Source: an uncultured Eubacteriales bacterium (lineage in GTDB: Bacteria > Bacillota > Clostridia > Christensenellales > Aristaeellaceae). From it: a stretch of 64,000 bases of DNA. The position numbers and the translations under genes are program-made. The stretch covers positions 166,778 to 230,777 of the forward strand of contig CACWXY010000001.1 of assembly GCA_902764915.1 (NCBI GenBank), given 5' to 3'. The notes below the pieces were generated by a model. It ran no database searches. It saw nothing but the letters and a program-made list of their open reading frames with translations, and was not told where the DNA came from. Shown piece by piece: positions 1 to 7,476 of this stretch (its first letter is position 1; the number at the start of each line of letters is the position of its first letter).

Positions 1-418
1 TGCCATCCAGGAAATCCTCGATAAGCGCGGTTGTCTTGTCATCCATCTTTTCGCCGTGATTGTTGATCAGCTTGATGCCGTTGTCATAGAAAGGATTATG
101 ACTGGCAGAAATCATGATGCCGCAGTCAAAATCATCCACTCTAGCGATATAAGCCACGGAAGGCGTGGTCGTCACATGCATGATACAGGCTTCCGCCCCG
201 GAAGCAGTAAGCCCGCCCACCAGAGAATACTCCAGCATATAACTGGACAGTCGCGTATCCTTGCCGATAACCACCCGGGGCTGGCGCATATCCCCGCGCT
301 GGCGGCGCATCTCCCCATAATACCATCCGAGAAATCTTCCAATCTTATAGGCATGATCCGCCGTCAATCCTTTGTTGGCTTCGCCGCGAAATCCATCCGT
401 CCCGAAATAACGTCCCAT
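1..418 (-). CDS. glmM: Phosphoglucosamine mutase, N-terminal part (runs off window)
   Basis: Converts glucosamine-6-phosphate to glucosamine-1-phosphate for UDP-GlcNAc and peptidoglycan synthesis in the cytosol. The visible 139 codons start MGRYFGTDGFRG, the family's N-terminal signature, and contain GIMISASHNP, the active-site loop whose serine is phosphorylated. The ATG lies 3 nt after the stop of the upstream GlmU-like gene, so the two are co-transcribed. The rest of the protein (about 310 residues in the family) lies left of position 1. Other phosphohexomutases share the loop, but the start and the neighbour favour GlmM. Confidence 0.93.
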   Translation of the reverse strand, partial: MGRYFGTDGFRGEANKGLTADHAYKIGRFLGWYYGEMRRQRGDMRQPRVVIGKDTRLSSYMLEYSLVGGLTASGAEACIMHVTTTPSVAYIARVDDFDCGIMISASHNPFYDNGIKLINNHGEKMDDKTTALIEDFLDG

Positions 419-421
419 CGC

Positions 422-1084
422 TTATTCTCCCCTCTGTCGGGCTATCTCACCCTGATGCTTGTAGATACTCTTCTCCGGTACAACACCTCTGACACAGGAC
501 AGAGGATACACGCGGCTTCCCCGGCCGATGACTGTACCCGGATTCAATACGGAATTGCATCCTACTTCCACATGATCCCCCAGGAACGCACCTGTCTTTT
601 TCAGATGTGTCTCCACGCTTTCTTCTCCATTGTGGATCACAACGAGCGTCTTGTCCGATTTCACATTGGAAGTAATGGAACCCGCTCCCATATGTGCATA
701 GGAACCCAGAATACTGTCACCCACATAATTGTAGTGCGGCACCTGCACATGATTGAAGAGAATCACATTCTTCAGTTCCACAGAATTGCCCACCACACAG
801 TCCTCGCCTACCAGTGCGCTTCCGCGGATAAAGGCACCATGACGTACCTCAGTACGCGCTCCGATGATTGCAGGGGCTCCGAGAAAAGCGGTCGGCGCTA
901 TCGTGGCTGTCTTATGGACAAAAACGCCCGGCGTCACTTCCTCATAATCCGCAGGCAGTGTTTTTTCCAGTTCCAGAATACATTCCTTGATTCCGGATAG
1001 TGCTTCCCAGGGATACGTAAAACCCGCAAGATAGGATCCTGCGAGCGTTTCTTTCAGATCATACAGGTCCGATATCGTAAGCAT
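422..1084 (-). CDS. GlmU-like left-handed beta-helix acetyltransferase
   Basis: A 220-residue protein with hexapeptide repeats typical of left-handed beta-helix acyltransferases (for example AFLGAPAIIGA, VGDSILGSYAHMGAGS). It resembles the C-terminal acetyltransferase half of GlmU and has no N-terminal uridylyltransferase domain. It probably acts on a sugar-1-phosphate or nucleotide sugar near the glmM step (inference). The ATG at 1084 is preceded by AAGGTGAGG at good spacing; an in-frame ATG at 1120 has no such site. It is first in an operon with glmM and has a plausible promoter at 1130-1158. Confidence 0.8.
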   Translation of the reverse strand: MLTISDLYDLKETLAGSYLAGFTYPWEALSGIKECILELEKTLPADYEEVTPGVFVHKTATIAPTAFLGAPAIIGARTEVRHGAFIRGSALVGEDCVVGNSVELKNVILFNHVQVPHYNYVGDSILGSYAHMGAGSITSNVKSDKTLVVIHNGEESVETHLKKTGAFLGDHVEVGCNSVLNPGTVIGRGSRVYPLSCVRGVVPEKSIYKHQGEIARQRGE

Positions 1085-1129
1085 ATGATTCCTCACCTTG
1101 ATTTGCTGTGCTTTCGGCACGCGTTCTCT

Positions 1130-1158
1130 ATCTTACAACCATAACAGAGAAAGATCAA
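1130..1158 (-). promoter_or_regulatory. Promoter of the GlmU-like/glmM operon
   Basis: -35 TTGATC (1153-1158) and -10 TAAGAT (1130-1135), 17 nt apart. Just upstream, at 1162-1174, is the palindrome TTGTATGATACAA, a possible operator. Confidence 0.5.
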
Positions 1159-1302
1159 GAATTGTATGATACAACTTTTTATAACCAGATTCACTTTGAT
1201 TTCACATTTTCTTCAGTTTTCTATCCCTTCCTTTCCATATTCCCCTGTTACCATAAGCATGCCGGATGAAACACCGGCCCAAAGCGAAAGGAGGGAATCC
1301 AC

Positions 1303-2439
1303 TTGAAAACACATACAGCAGTCCGACAGGTCCTCATCCATCTTCTGATCGACATACTGCTGACTGCCGTCTTTCTTGTCATCTTTGCTCTGTTTCACCA
1401 TGTGATTCCCCGCCAGTCACAGAGCGTGGGCATTGTCATTGAAAACCCCTATAAACGTCCGTCCGCAGAGGACAGCAATACATCCCGTCTGCCAGAGGGC
1501 AGTCGCCTGATTGCCGCCTCCGGCAGTCTCAGCGATGTTTCCTTCACATCCAAAGGTGGAAACAGAAACGGCTCCCAGAGCCGGGGAGGCACGGTTAACA
1601 GCAGTAAAGGCGGCAGTGCCCTGAGCGAGACCGGCGAGGAGACAGAGGACGTACAGTACGATACCCCAATCTGGGAGAAATTCTCCGAGATGTATACGGA
1701 AAGCATTGCTGTCACGGATACGTCCTATCAGAGTTCTGATATCAGCGTAACTGTCACCCAGGAAACGCTGGAAAACGGAGATATCACCTATTATCTGGCC
1801 GACATATATCTGCGGGATATTACCTGTTTTCAGTCGGTACTGGCCGGGAATACCTACGGAACCGGTTATCGGCAGGAAATCCCGGCCATGGCTGAAAACG
1901 CCTCCGCCCTGATTGCCATTAACGGTGATTACTACGGCAATACCAATGAAGGGGTAGTGATCCGAAACGGCGTGATCTACCGTGCCAATCCCACTACCTG
2001 CGATGTATGTATTCTCTACTATGACGGTTCCATGCGGGTTATTCCCGGAAGTCAGTTCTCTGTGGAGGAAGCGATTGCAGATGGTGCCTGGCAGGCCTGG
2101 ACGTTCGGTCCCGCTCTGCTAAACACAGACGGAAGTGTACTGACTGACTTCTCGTCCACCCGCCGCATTATCGCTGCGAATCCGCGCACTGCCATCGGGT
2201 ACTATGAACCCGGACACTACTGCATGATTGTCGTGGACGGCCGCGGAGAATCTGCCGGCATCACACTGCCGGAGCTTTCTCAGCTCTTCTACGATCTGGG
2301 ATGTACGGCAGCCTATAACCTGGACGGCGGAAACTCGTCTGTCATGGTCTGGGACGGAGAAGTCATCAACACTCCCTCCGGCGGCGGACGGGCTTCCAGT
2401 GACGCACTTGTAATTGCGGAGGTCAGTCAGTATGAATAA
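1303..2439 (+). CDS. Membrane-anchored phosphodiester glycosidase (NAGPA domain)
   Basis: 378 residues. An N-terminal membrane segment (about residues 11-31) is followed by a Ser/Gly-rich linker to about 110, and the C-terminal half is a phosphodiester glycosidase (NAGPA/DUF2233) domain. Visible signatures are IAINGDYYGN, FGPALL, NPRTAIGYY and NLDGGNSSVMVWDG. Family members remove N-acetylglucosamine-1-phosphate or related sugars from phosphodiesters; the substrate here is unknown and the domain should face outside the cell. The start is TTG at 1303, 9 nt after AAAGGAGGG; no ATG is better placed. It opens the cassette that runs to 5951 and overlaps the next gene by 8 nt. Confidence 0.85.
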   Translation: MKTHTAVRQVLIHLLIDILLTAVFLVIFALFHHVIPRQSQSVGIVIENPYKRPSAEDSNTSRLPEGSRLIAASGSLSDVSFTSKGGNRNGSQSRGGTVNSSKGGSALSETGEETEDVQYDTPIWEKFSEMYTESIAVTDTSYQSSDISVTVTQETLENGDITYYLADIYLRDITCFQSVLAGNTYGTGYRQEIPAMAENASALIAINGDYYGNTNEGVVIRNGVIYRANPTTCDVCILYYDGSMRVIPGSQFSVEEAIADGAWQAWTFGPALLNTDGSVLTDFSSTRRIIAANPRTAIGYYEPGHYCMIVVDGRGESAGITLPELSQLFYDLGCTAAYNLDGGNSSVMVWDGEVINTPSGGGRASSDALVIAEVSQYE

Positions 2440-2659
2440 AGGCATCTACGCATTGCATCACGCCATCGTGATCCTCAGCCTTATGTTTCTTGTTTTTCTG
2501 GTTCTTGATCAGTTCAATCCACTGATGAACTTTGTCAACAATGGGATTTCCCAAACACTTCTGGCGATTCTCTGTGTTCTGGGAATCCTTCGCAGTATTC
2601 TTGCCTATCGCGACTCTGCCACTGAAAAGGAGGTATCTTCATGTACACGAAAACACTGA
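2432..2659 (+). CDS. Small membrane protein, two predicted TM helices
   Basis: 75 residues with two hydrophobic segments (about residues 8-25 and 35-55) and a short charged C-terminus. I do not recognise a family. The ATG at 2432 lies inside the end of the previous gene, with GGAGG at 2418-2422, and its own stop overlaps the next start by 19 nt. This double overlap implies translational coupling within the cassette. The function is unknown; a membrane anchor or partner for the secreted neighbours is a guess. Confidence 0.72.
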   Translation: MNKGIYALHHAIVILSLMFLVFLVLDQFNPLMNFVNNGISQTLLAILCVLGILRSILAYRDSATEKEVSSCTRKH

Positions 2660-4545
2660 ACCGCGCCACTGCGCTGATCACTGCTTTAATAGTTTTCCTT
2701 ACCTGTCTGATCGGCTTTTCTTCCGCTATGGGAGACGACAGCATGCCTGATGTAACAACCTATTACAAGAAGAAGGATGTCACAGATACATGGGATGAAG
2801 CGGACAGCATCCATATAACCCTCGGCGGAAACACATTCATTGCCGACAGAACGGACAATATTACGCTTTCCGGCACAGTCCTCACCCTCTCCGCATCCGG
2901 TACCTATGTACTCACCGGCACCTGGAACGGACAGATCCGGGTGACCGTCCCCGAAGACGAAAAAATCCAGCTGGTACTCTCTGGTGTGAGCATTGTCAGT
3001 GAAGAGGGTCCGGCAATCATGGAGACGTCCGCCGACAAGATCATCGTCACAGTGCAGGAAGGTACTGTCAATACTCTGACAGATGCTACATCCATGACAT
3101 GGGATGACGATACACTCGCAGCCGCGCTCTATGCCCAGGACGATCTTTCCCTGAATGGTGCAGGCACCCTGACTGTAAACGGAAATGCAGGCCATGGCAT
3201 TCAGTCCAAAGCAGACATTGTGCTCTCCGGACTCACACTGCAGGTAACCAGTGCCAAGGACGCCATCCGAGGCAAAAATTCCGTCCTTGTACTCAGCGGC
3301 ACCTATGAACTGGCCGCCCAGGGTGATGGAATCTGCGCCACAAATACTGAAAAGGAAGGCAAAGGCTATGTCATGGTCGCCGGCGGCACTATAAAGATTA
3401 AAACCGGTGACGGGGCAGGAGAAGCAAAGACATCCTCCTATGCAGAAATGCAGCGGGGCGGGTTTGGTCAGTACAGCCAGACAGCCTCTACGGATGACAG
3501 TGTCTCCCAGAAAGGCATTAAAGCTGCGACAGTGCTCTATGTTCTGGACGGTGTCCTGACACTGGACTGTGCCGACGACGGGCTGCACGCTGTCAACATA
3601 TCCATCTATAACGGAACGATGAACATCCGCACCGGTGATGACGGCATTCATGCCGACGAGACTACACTGATCTGCGGCGGCACCATCACGATCGAACAAT
3701 GCTATGAAGGCATTGAAGGAACCAATGTCACCATATCCGGCGGCGATATTGCCATCATCGCATCCGATGATGGTGTCAACGCCTCCGGCGGCAATGACAT
3801 GTCCGGCTTCGGAGGCCGGGATGCCCAGCAGGGCGGTGCCTGGGGCATGCACGGCCGTAACATGCAGGGCGGCCGGGGCAATCAGAATGCGCCTCAGGGA
3901 AGCAGCTTAACGCCCCCGAGCGGGGATATGCCGGATCCCAGCAATGGAAACAGTTTCAGCATGACGCCTCCGGACGGGAGCATGCCGGAAACCGGCAGCG
4001 GAATCGAACCATTCGCAGCACAGGACAGTACCTCTGCAGGCGACGGCTATCTTCTCATCACTGGCGGCACTGTCACCGTTACTGCCGGCGGTGATGCACT
4101 GGATGCCAACGGCAGCCTTGCCCTGAGCGGTGGAACCATTACAGTCTATGCCCGCACCACAGGCGGGGAAGGTGCTATTGATTTCAACGGTAGCGGTACT
4201 GTTTCCGGAGCGACACTGATTATCGCCAGCCTCGGTGGGGTCATGAGTGATACCGCACAGCTGTCCGGACAGAGTATCATGAGTATTCCGCTTTCACAGA
4301 CACTGCAGGCGGGAAGCACACTGATACTGCAGAATGCCGACAGCGAAACGCTGGCCGCACTCACCCTCAGTGGCAGCTGCGACACGGTTCTGATTACATC
4401 CGGTTCTCTGAATGACGGTGATACCCTTTCTCTTCTGTATGGCAATTCGGTGCTTTATTCCGGTACCATGCAGGCTTCCTCACTCCAGTCCTCGGATATG
4501 ATGGGCGGCTTTGGACGAGGCAATTTCGGCGGCGGACGCCGCTAA
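2641..4545 (+). CDS. Secreted carbohydrate-binding beta-helix protein (DUF4353/Cthe_2159-like)
   Basis: 634 residues. An N-terminal signal or anchor segment (about 8-28) is followed by many beta-helix repeats of the type ADIVLSGLTLQV and DDGIHADETTLI. This matches the carbohydrate-binding DUF4353 family, whose characterised member from Clostridium thermocellum binds acidic polysaccharide. Residues about 390-460 form a Gly/Gln/Pro/Met-rich insert, and the C-terminus ends in a Gly/Arg-rich tail. AAGGAGG (2627-2633) sits 7 nt before the ATG. Its place between the small membrane gene and the VTC gene suggests an exported partner of that system. Confidence 0.85.
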   Translation: MYTKTLNRATALITALIVFLTCLIGFSSAMGDDSMPDVTTYYKKKDVTDTWDEADSIHITLGGNTFIADRTDNITLSGTVLTLSASGTYVLTGTWNGQIRVTVPEDEKIQLVLSGVSIVSEEGPAIMETSADKIIVTVQEGTVNTLTDATSMTWDDDTLAAALYAQDDLSLNGAGTLTVNGNAGHGIQSKADIVLSGLTLQVTSAKDAIRGKNSVLVLSGTYELAAQGDGICATNTEKEGKGYVMVAGGTIKIKTGDGAGEAKTSSYAEMQRGGFGQYSQTASTDDSVSQKGIKAATVLYVLDGVLTLDCADDGLHAVNISIYNGTMNIRTGDDGIHADETTLICGGTITIEQCYEGIEGTNVTISGGDIAIIASDDGVNASGGNDMSGFGGRDAQQGGAWGMHGRNMQGGRGNQNAPQGSSLTPPSGDMPDPSNGNSFSMTPPDGSMPETGSGIEPFAAQDSTSAGDGYLLITGGTVTVTAGGDALDANGSLALSGGTITVYARTTGGEGAIDFNGSGTVSGATLIIASLGGVMSDTAQLSGQSIMSIPLSQTLQAGSTLILQNADSETLAALTLSGSCDTVLITSGSLNDGDTLSLLYGNSVLYSGTMQASSLQSSDMMGGFGRGNFGGGRR

Positions 4546-4563
4546 TCACAGGAGGGACATACC

Positions 4564-5283
4564 ATGGAAGAAACCTTTGCTCGCGTAGAAACCAAGTTCA
4601 TGCTCGATACCCTGCAGGCAGAATGGATCGCACAGCGTCTTACAGAGCGCGGGTTTGAAAAAATGTGCTTTGATTCTCCCCGCATCCAGAGCCTGTACTA
4701 TGACACTTCCGATTACGCGCTCATCCGGCAGTCTCTGGTGCGTCCCCTGTATAAGGAAAAACTGCGTCTTCGCACCTACGGTGAGCCCGACTGTCAGACC
4801 CAGGGATTTATTGAGATCAAGAAGAAATATAATCATGTGGTCTACAAGCGCCGTACCGCGCTGCTTCTGTCGGATGCTGAAGATCTGCTCTCCCCTTTCA
4901 CTCCTACTTCCTGCCCGGGACAGATCGGGCTGGAAGTGGACTGGATGGTGCGCCGCTACACGCTTCGCCCCAGCGTCATCATTACCTATGACCGGGATGC
5001 CTATGTTCATCCCCACGACCCCACGGTTCGCATTACCTTTGACCGGAAGATTACCTTCCGCAGCGATCATCTCGACCTTCGCATCGCCGCTCCGGGCACC
5101 GCACTCATTGCGCCTTCCCAGCGCCTGATGGAAATCAAGATCCCCGGTGTCTATCCGCGCTGGCTTCTGGATATGATTCAGGAAGCAGGCGCCACGCGTA
5201 CGCACTTCTCCAAGTATGGGGAAGCCTATACCCAGTTTCTGAGTCCTCAGTCGCCGTGCGCGTTTTATAAGAAAGGAGCCTGA
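4564..5283 (+). CDS. VTC-domain protein, polyphosphate polymerase-like
   Basis: 239 residues, all one VTC domain (triphosphate tunnel fold). The basic and acidic tunnel residues look intact: ETKFMLD near the N-terminus, KLRLRTYG, EIKKKYN with VVYKRR, and LMEIKIPG near the C-terminus. Eukaryotic VTC4 makes inorganic polyphosphate from ATP; bacterial members are annotated polyphosphate polymerase domain proteins, mostly untested. There is no membrane segment, so it probably works on the cytosolic side of the DUF4956 partner whose gene starts 2 nt after its stop. AGGAGGG precedes the ATG. Confidence 0.88.
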   Translation: MEETFARVETKFMLDTLQAEWIAQRLTERGFEKMCFDSPRIQSLYYDTSDYALIRQSLVRPLYKEKLRLRTYGEPDCQTQGFIEIKKKYNHVVYKRRTALLLSDAEDLLSPFTPTSCPGQIGLEVDWMVRRYTLRPSVIITYDRDAYVHPHDPTVRITFDRKITFRSDHLDLRIAAPGTALIAPSQRLMEIKIPGVYPRWLLDMIQEAGATRTHFSKYGEAYTQFLSPQSPCAFYKKGA

Positions 5284-5285
5284 CA

Positions 5286-5951
5286 ATGCTTACCAGTATT
5301 CTGACAGAAACCATTACCTTTTCTTCCCTGCTTCTTATCATGGGGCTGGCCCTGGTATTAGGTACCTTGGCTGCACTGTTTTACATAAAGACAACCCCTA
5401 CCAGCAAAAGCTTTGCCCTGACCCTTTGCTTTCTGCCTCTGATCACCGCAACGATTATCCTTGTGGTCAATGGGAACTTAGGCGCAGGGATTGCGGTAGC
5501 CGGTTCATTCAGTCTTATCCGATTCCGTTCGGCTCAGGGCACCGGTCATGAAATCCTGGCCCTGTTTCTTGCCGCAGCACTGGGACTCACACTGGGGGCA
5601 GGATATATAGCCATTGCCTGTATGCTCCTGATTCTCTACATTCTCTTCAGTTTACTGCTCCGTGCCGTGCACTTCGGCGAGGATGAAGAGAGAATGCGCG
5701 AACTGCGCATCAGTGTACCGGAGTCATTGGACTATGAAGGACTGTTTGATGATCTCCTGGAAAAATACTTTACTTTCTCCCGTCTGGATCGGGTCAAGAC
5801 AGCAGAAATGGGAAGCATTTACCAGCTTACCTATACTGTCCGGCCTTCTGAAACACTCTCTTCCCGGGAGTGCCTGGATCAGATCCGCACCCGCAACGGG
5901 AATCTCCCGGTAACCCTGGGACGTATTCCCGACAAGAACGTAACCATGTAA
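5286..5951 (+). CDS. DUF4956 family membrane protein
   Basis: 221 residues. About four hydrophobic segments fill residues 10-125, followed by a soluble C-terminal domain of about 90 residues. The motif IRFRSAQGTG after the second or third helix is typical of DUF4956 proteins, which are commonly encoded next to VTC-domain genes. Translation is probably coupled to the VTC gene (2-nt gap, AAAGGAG upstream). It is the last gene of the cassette and is followed by two strong hairpins. A role in exporting or channelling a polymer made by the VTC protein is inference. Confidence 0.85.
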   Translation: MLTSILTETITFSSLLLIMGLALVLGTLAALFYIKTTPTSKSFALTLCFLPLITATIILVVNGNLGAGIAVAGSFSLIRFRSAQGTGHEILALFLAAALGLTLGAGYIAIACMLLILYILFSLLLRAVHFGEDEERMRELRISVPESLDYEGLFDDLLEKYFTFSRLDRVKTAEMGSIYQLTYTVRPSETLSSRECLDQIRTRNGNLPVTLGRIPDKNVTM

Positions 5952-5955
5952 CTGT

Positions 5956-5987
5956 AAAACGCGTCTGTGCCATCACAGACGCGTTTT
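5956..5987. terminator. Bidirectional terminator
   Basis: Perfect 14-bp stem: arms 5956-5969 and 5974-5987, loop CCAT, A/T runs on both sides. It closes the VTC cassette. Confidence 0.9.
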
Positions 5988-5996
5988 CTGACGCAT

Positions 5997-6054
5997 AAAA
6001 AAGTCGACTGCCAAGGAAGTTCAGGAGCAGTCGGCTTTTTGTGTTAGGAATTCT
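5997..6054 (-). ncRNA. Possible short orphan RNA ending in a terminator
   Basis: A near-consensus promoter on the minus strand (6061-6088) would start a transcript near 6054 that reaches a terminator hairpin (6040-5998, 14-bp stem with one G-U pair, followed by six Ts) after about 15 nt. There is no ORF in between. The product would be a roughly 55-nt RNA. Expression is unproven; the promoter could instead be a remnant of a lost gene. Confidence 0.35.
5998..6040. terminator. Second stacked terminator
   Basis: Arms 5998-6011 and 6027-6040 pair over 14 bp with one G-U pair and have A/T runs on both flanks, so it could work on either strand. Confidence 0.8.
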
Positions 6055-6060
6055 GTCTCC

Positions 6061-6088
6061 ATTATACCGATTCATGTCGCTTTGTCAA
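6061..6088 (-). promoter_or_regulatory. Orphan consensus promoter
   Basis: -35 TTGACA (6083-6088) and -10 TATAAT (6061-6066), both perfect, 16 nt apart. It points leftward into the two terminators and no gene follows. Confidence 0.6.
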
Positions 6089-6161
6089 GTCATTTTTCCC
6101 ATTTTCTACAATTCTTTTTTTTGTGCTTGAGAATTCCTTCCTTTATTATCCCTTCCTGTGC

Positions 6162-6190
6162 TTGTCTTTTCCCCGCAGTCAGTCTATAGT
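6162..6190 (+). promoter_or_regulatory. Promoter of the SLC13-type permease
   Basis: -35 TTGTCT (6162-6167) and -10 TATAGT (6185-6190), 17 nt apart. A second candidate, TTGTGC/TATTAT, lies at 6121-6149. Confidence 0.5.
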
Positions 6191-6230
6191 CTCCTATCGG
6201 TACCGACTCCGTCTGAAAGGAACCATGGGA

Positions 6231-7370
6231 ATGAAAAAAGCATTGCAGTTTTTCAAAAAGGAGCTCATGCTCACGCTGTCCGTTTTCGCCGCCCTTCTGG
6301 CTCTGATAATTACACCGCCCACAGCGCATCTGCTTGCCGATATCGACTGGCGAACACTGGGCACACTGTTTATGATGCTGTGCGTGCTGGAGGGGTTCAA
6401 GAAGGAAGATGTGCTGAAGCCGGTAGTGCGACTTGCTTCGCACCTGAAGCACATGACCACCCTTTCCCTTTTCCTGGTCTTCGGTGTTTTCTTCACTTCC
6501 ATGTTCGTCACCAATGATGTATCTCTCATCATCTTTGTTCCGCTGACCATACTGCTGTTCCGCAGCGGTCAGAAGGAGCACTATATTCTTCCTGTCATCT
6601 CCATGGAGAACATTGCCGCCATCCGCGGGTCCATGCTGATGCCGTTTGGAAGTCCGCAGAACCTGTTTCTCTATGGCCAGGCAAATGTGTCCGCAGGACA
6701 TTTCATGCTTCACATGCTCCCCCTGTGCGCATCCTCCGCGCTTCTGCTGATCGGGTTCATCTTTTTCCTCTACCGCAGAAATCCCGGGGAAGCCATTGCC
6801 ACACAGGGCCATGAAACACCGTGGACAGCCTCCGGAAAAATGCGGCGCATCGGCTATATTCTGCTGTTTCTCCTGATCATTGCCGTCATTGTCACCCGCA
6901 CCTCCCTGTGGCCTTTCGCAGTTCTACTCGTACTGGCAGCCATTGTACTTCTTGACCGAACGCTCCTGCTTCAGGTTGACTATGTACTGATTGCCACCTT
7001 TTTCTGCTTCTTTGTCTTTTCGTCCTCCATTGCCTCCAACACCGCAATTGCGGCAGTCCTGAAAAAGGCCGTGGCAGGGAACGAGTACTTCTGGGCCATC
7101 GGTCTGAGCCAGATCATCTCCAATGTTCCTGCAACAATCGTCCTCTATCCCTTTACTGAAAACTTTGCCGGACTGATCTACGGTGCCGATACTGCCGGGC
7201 TCTGTTCTCTGATCGGGTCTCTGGCATCGGTCATCAACTACCGCATATATGTCCGTGAATACCCAGGCAACGGCAAACAGTTCATCAAGATATTCACCGG
7301 CGTCAGCTGGGCATTCTTCCTGATCGTAGTCGTACCGGGCTTCCTGCTCTCCCGCTGGCTCTTCTTCTGA
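6231..7370 (+). CDS. SLC13/ArsB-type anion permease
   Basis: 379 residues with about ten hydrophobic segments and the general look of the ion-transporter superfamily (citrate/arsenite/sodium-sulfate type). The stretch FVTNDVSLIIFVPLT in the first half and SQIISNVPATIVLYPF in the second are the paired Asn-containing re-entrant regions typical of these carriers. The substrate cannot be told from sequence. ATG 6231 is 9 nt from AAAGGA; the in-frame ATG at 6225 is too close. It appears monocistronic, facing a leftward gene across a shared terminator. Confidence 0.78.
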   Translation: MKKALQFFKKELMLTLSVFAALLALIITPPTAHLLADIDWRTLGTLFMMLCVLEGFKKEDVLKPVVRLASHLKHMTTLSLFLVFGVFFTSMFVTNDVSLIIFVPLTILLFRSGQKEHYILPVISMENIAAIRGSMLMPFGSPQNLFLYGQANVSAGHFMLHMLPLCASSALLLIGFIFFLYRRNPGEAIATQGHETPWTASGKMRRIGYILLFLLIIAVIVTRTSLWPFAVLLVLAAIVLLDRTLLLQVDYVLIATFFCFFVFSSSIASNTAIAAVLKKAVAGNEYFWAIGLSQIISNVPATIVLYPFTENFAGLIYGADTAGLCSLIGSLASVINYRIYVREYPGNGKQFIKIFTGVSWAFFLIVVVPGFLLSRWLFF

Positions 7371-7413
7371 TAGCGCTGTATTCCGGCGCAGGGTTCGTGC
7401 CCCGTCTCAAAAT

Positions 7414-7466
7414 GAAAGCAGCCAGTCGAACCGTCATCTGCTGCGCGTTCGGCTGGCTGCTCTTTC
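7414..7466. terminator. Shared terminator between convergent genes
   Basis: A long hairpin pairs AGCAGCCAGTCGAAC (7417-7431) with 7447-7461 (one G-U pair), between the permease and HD-GYP genes. Confidence 0.75.
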
Positions 7467-7476
7467 ATTTCTGCTC

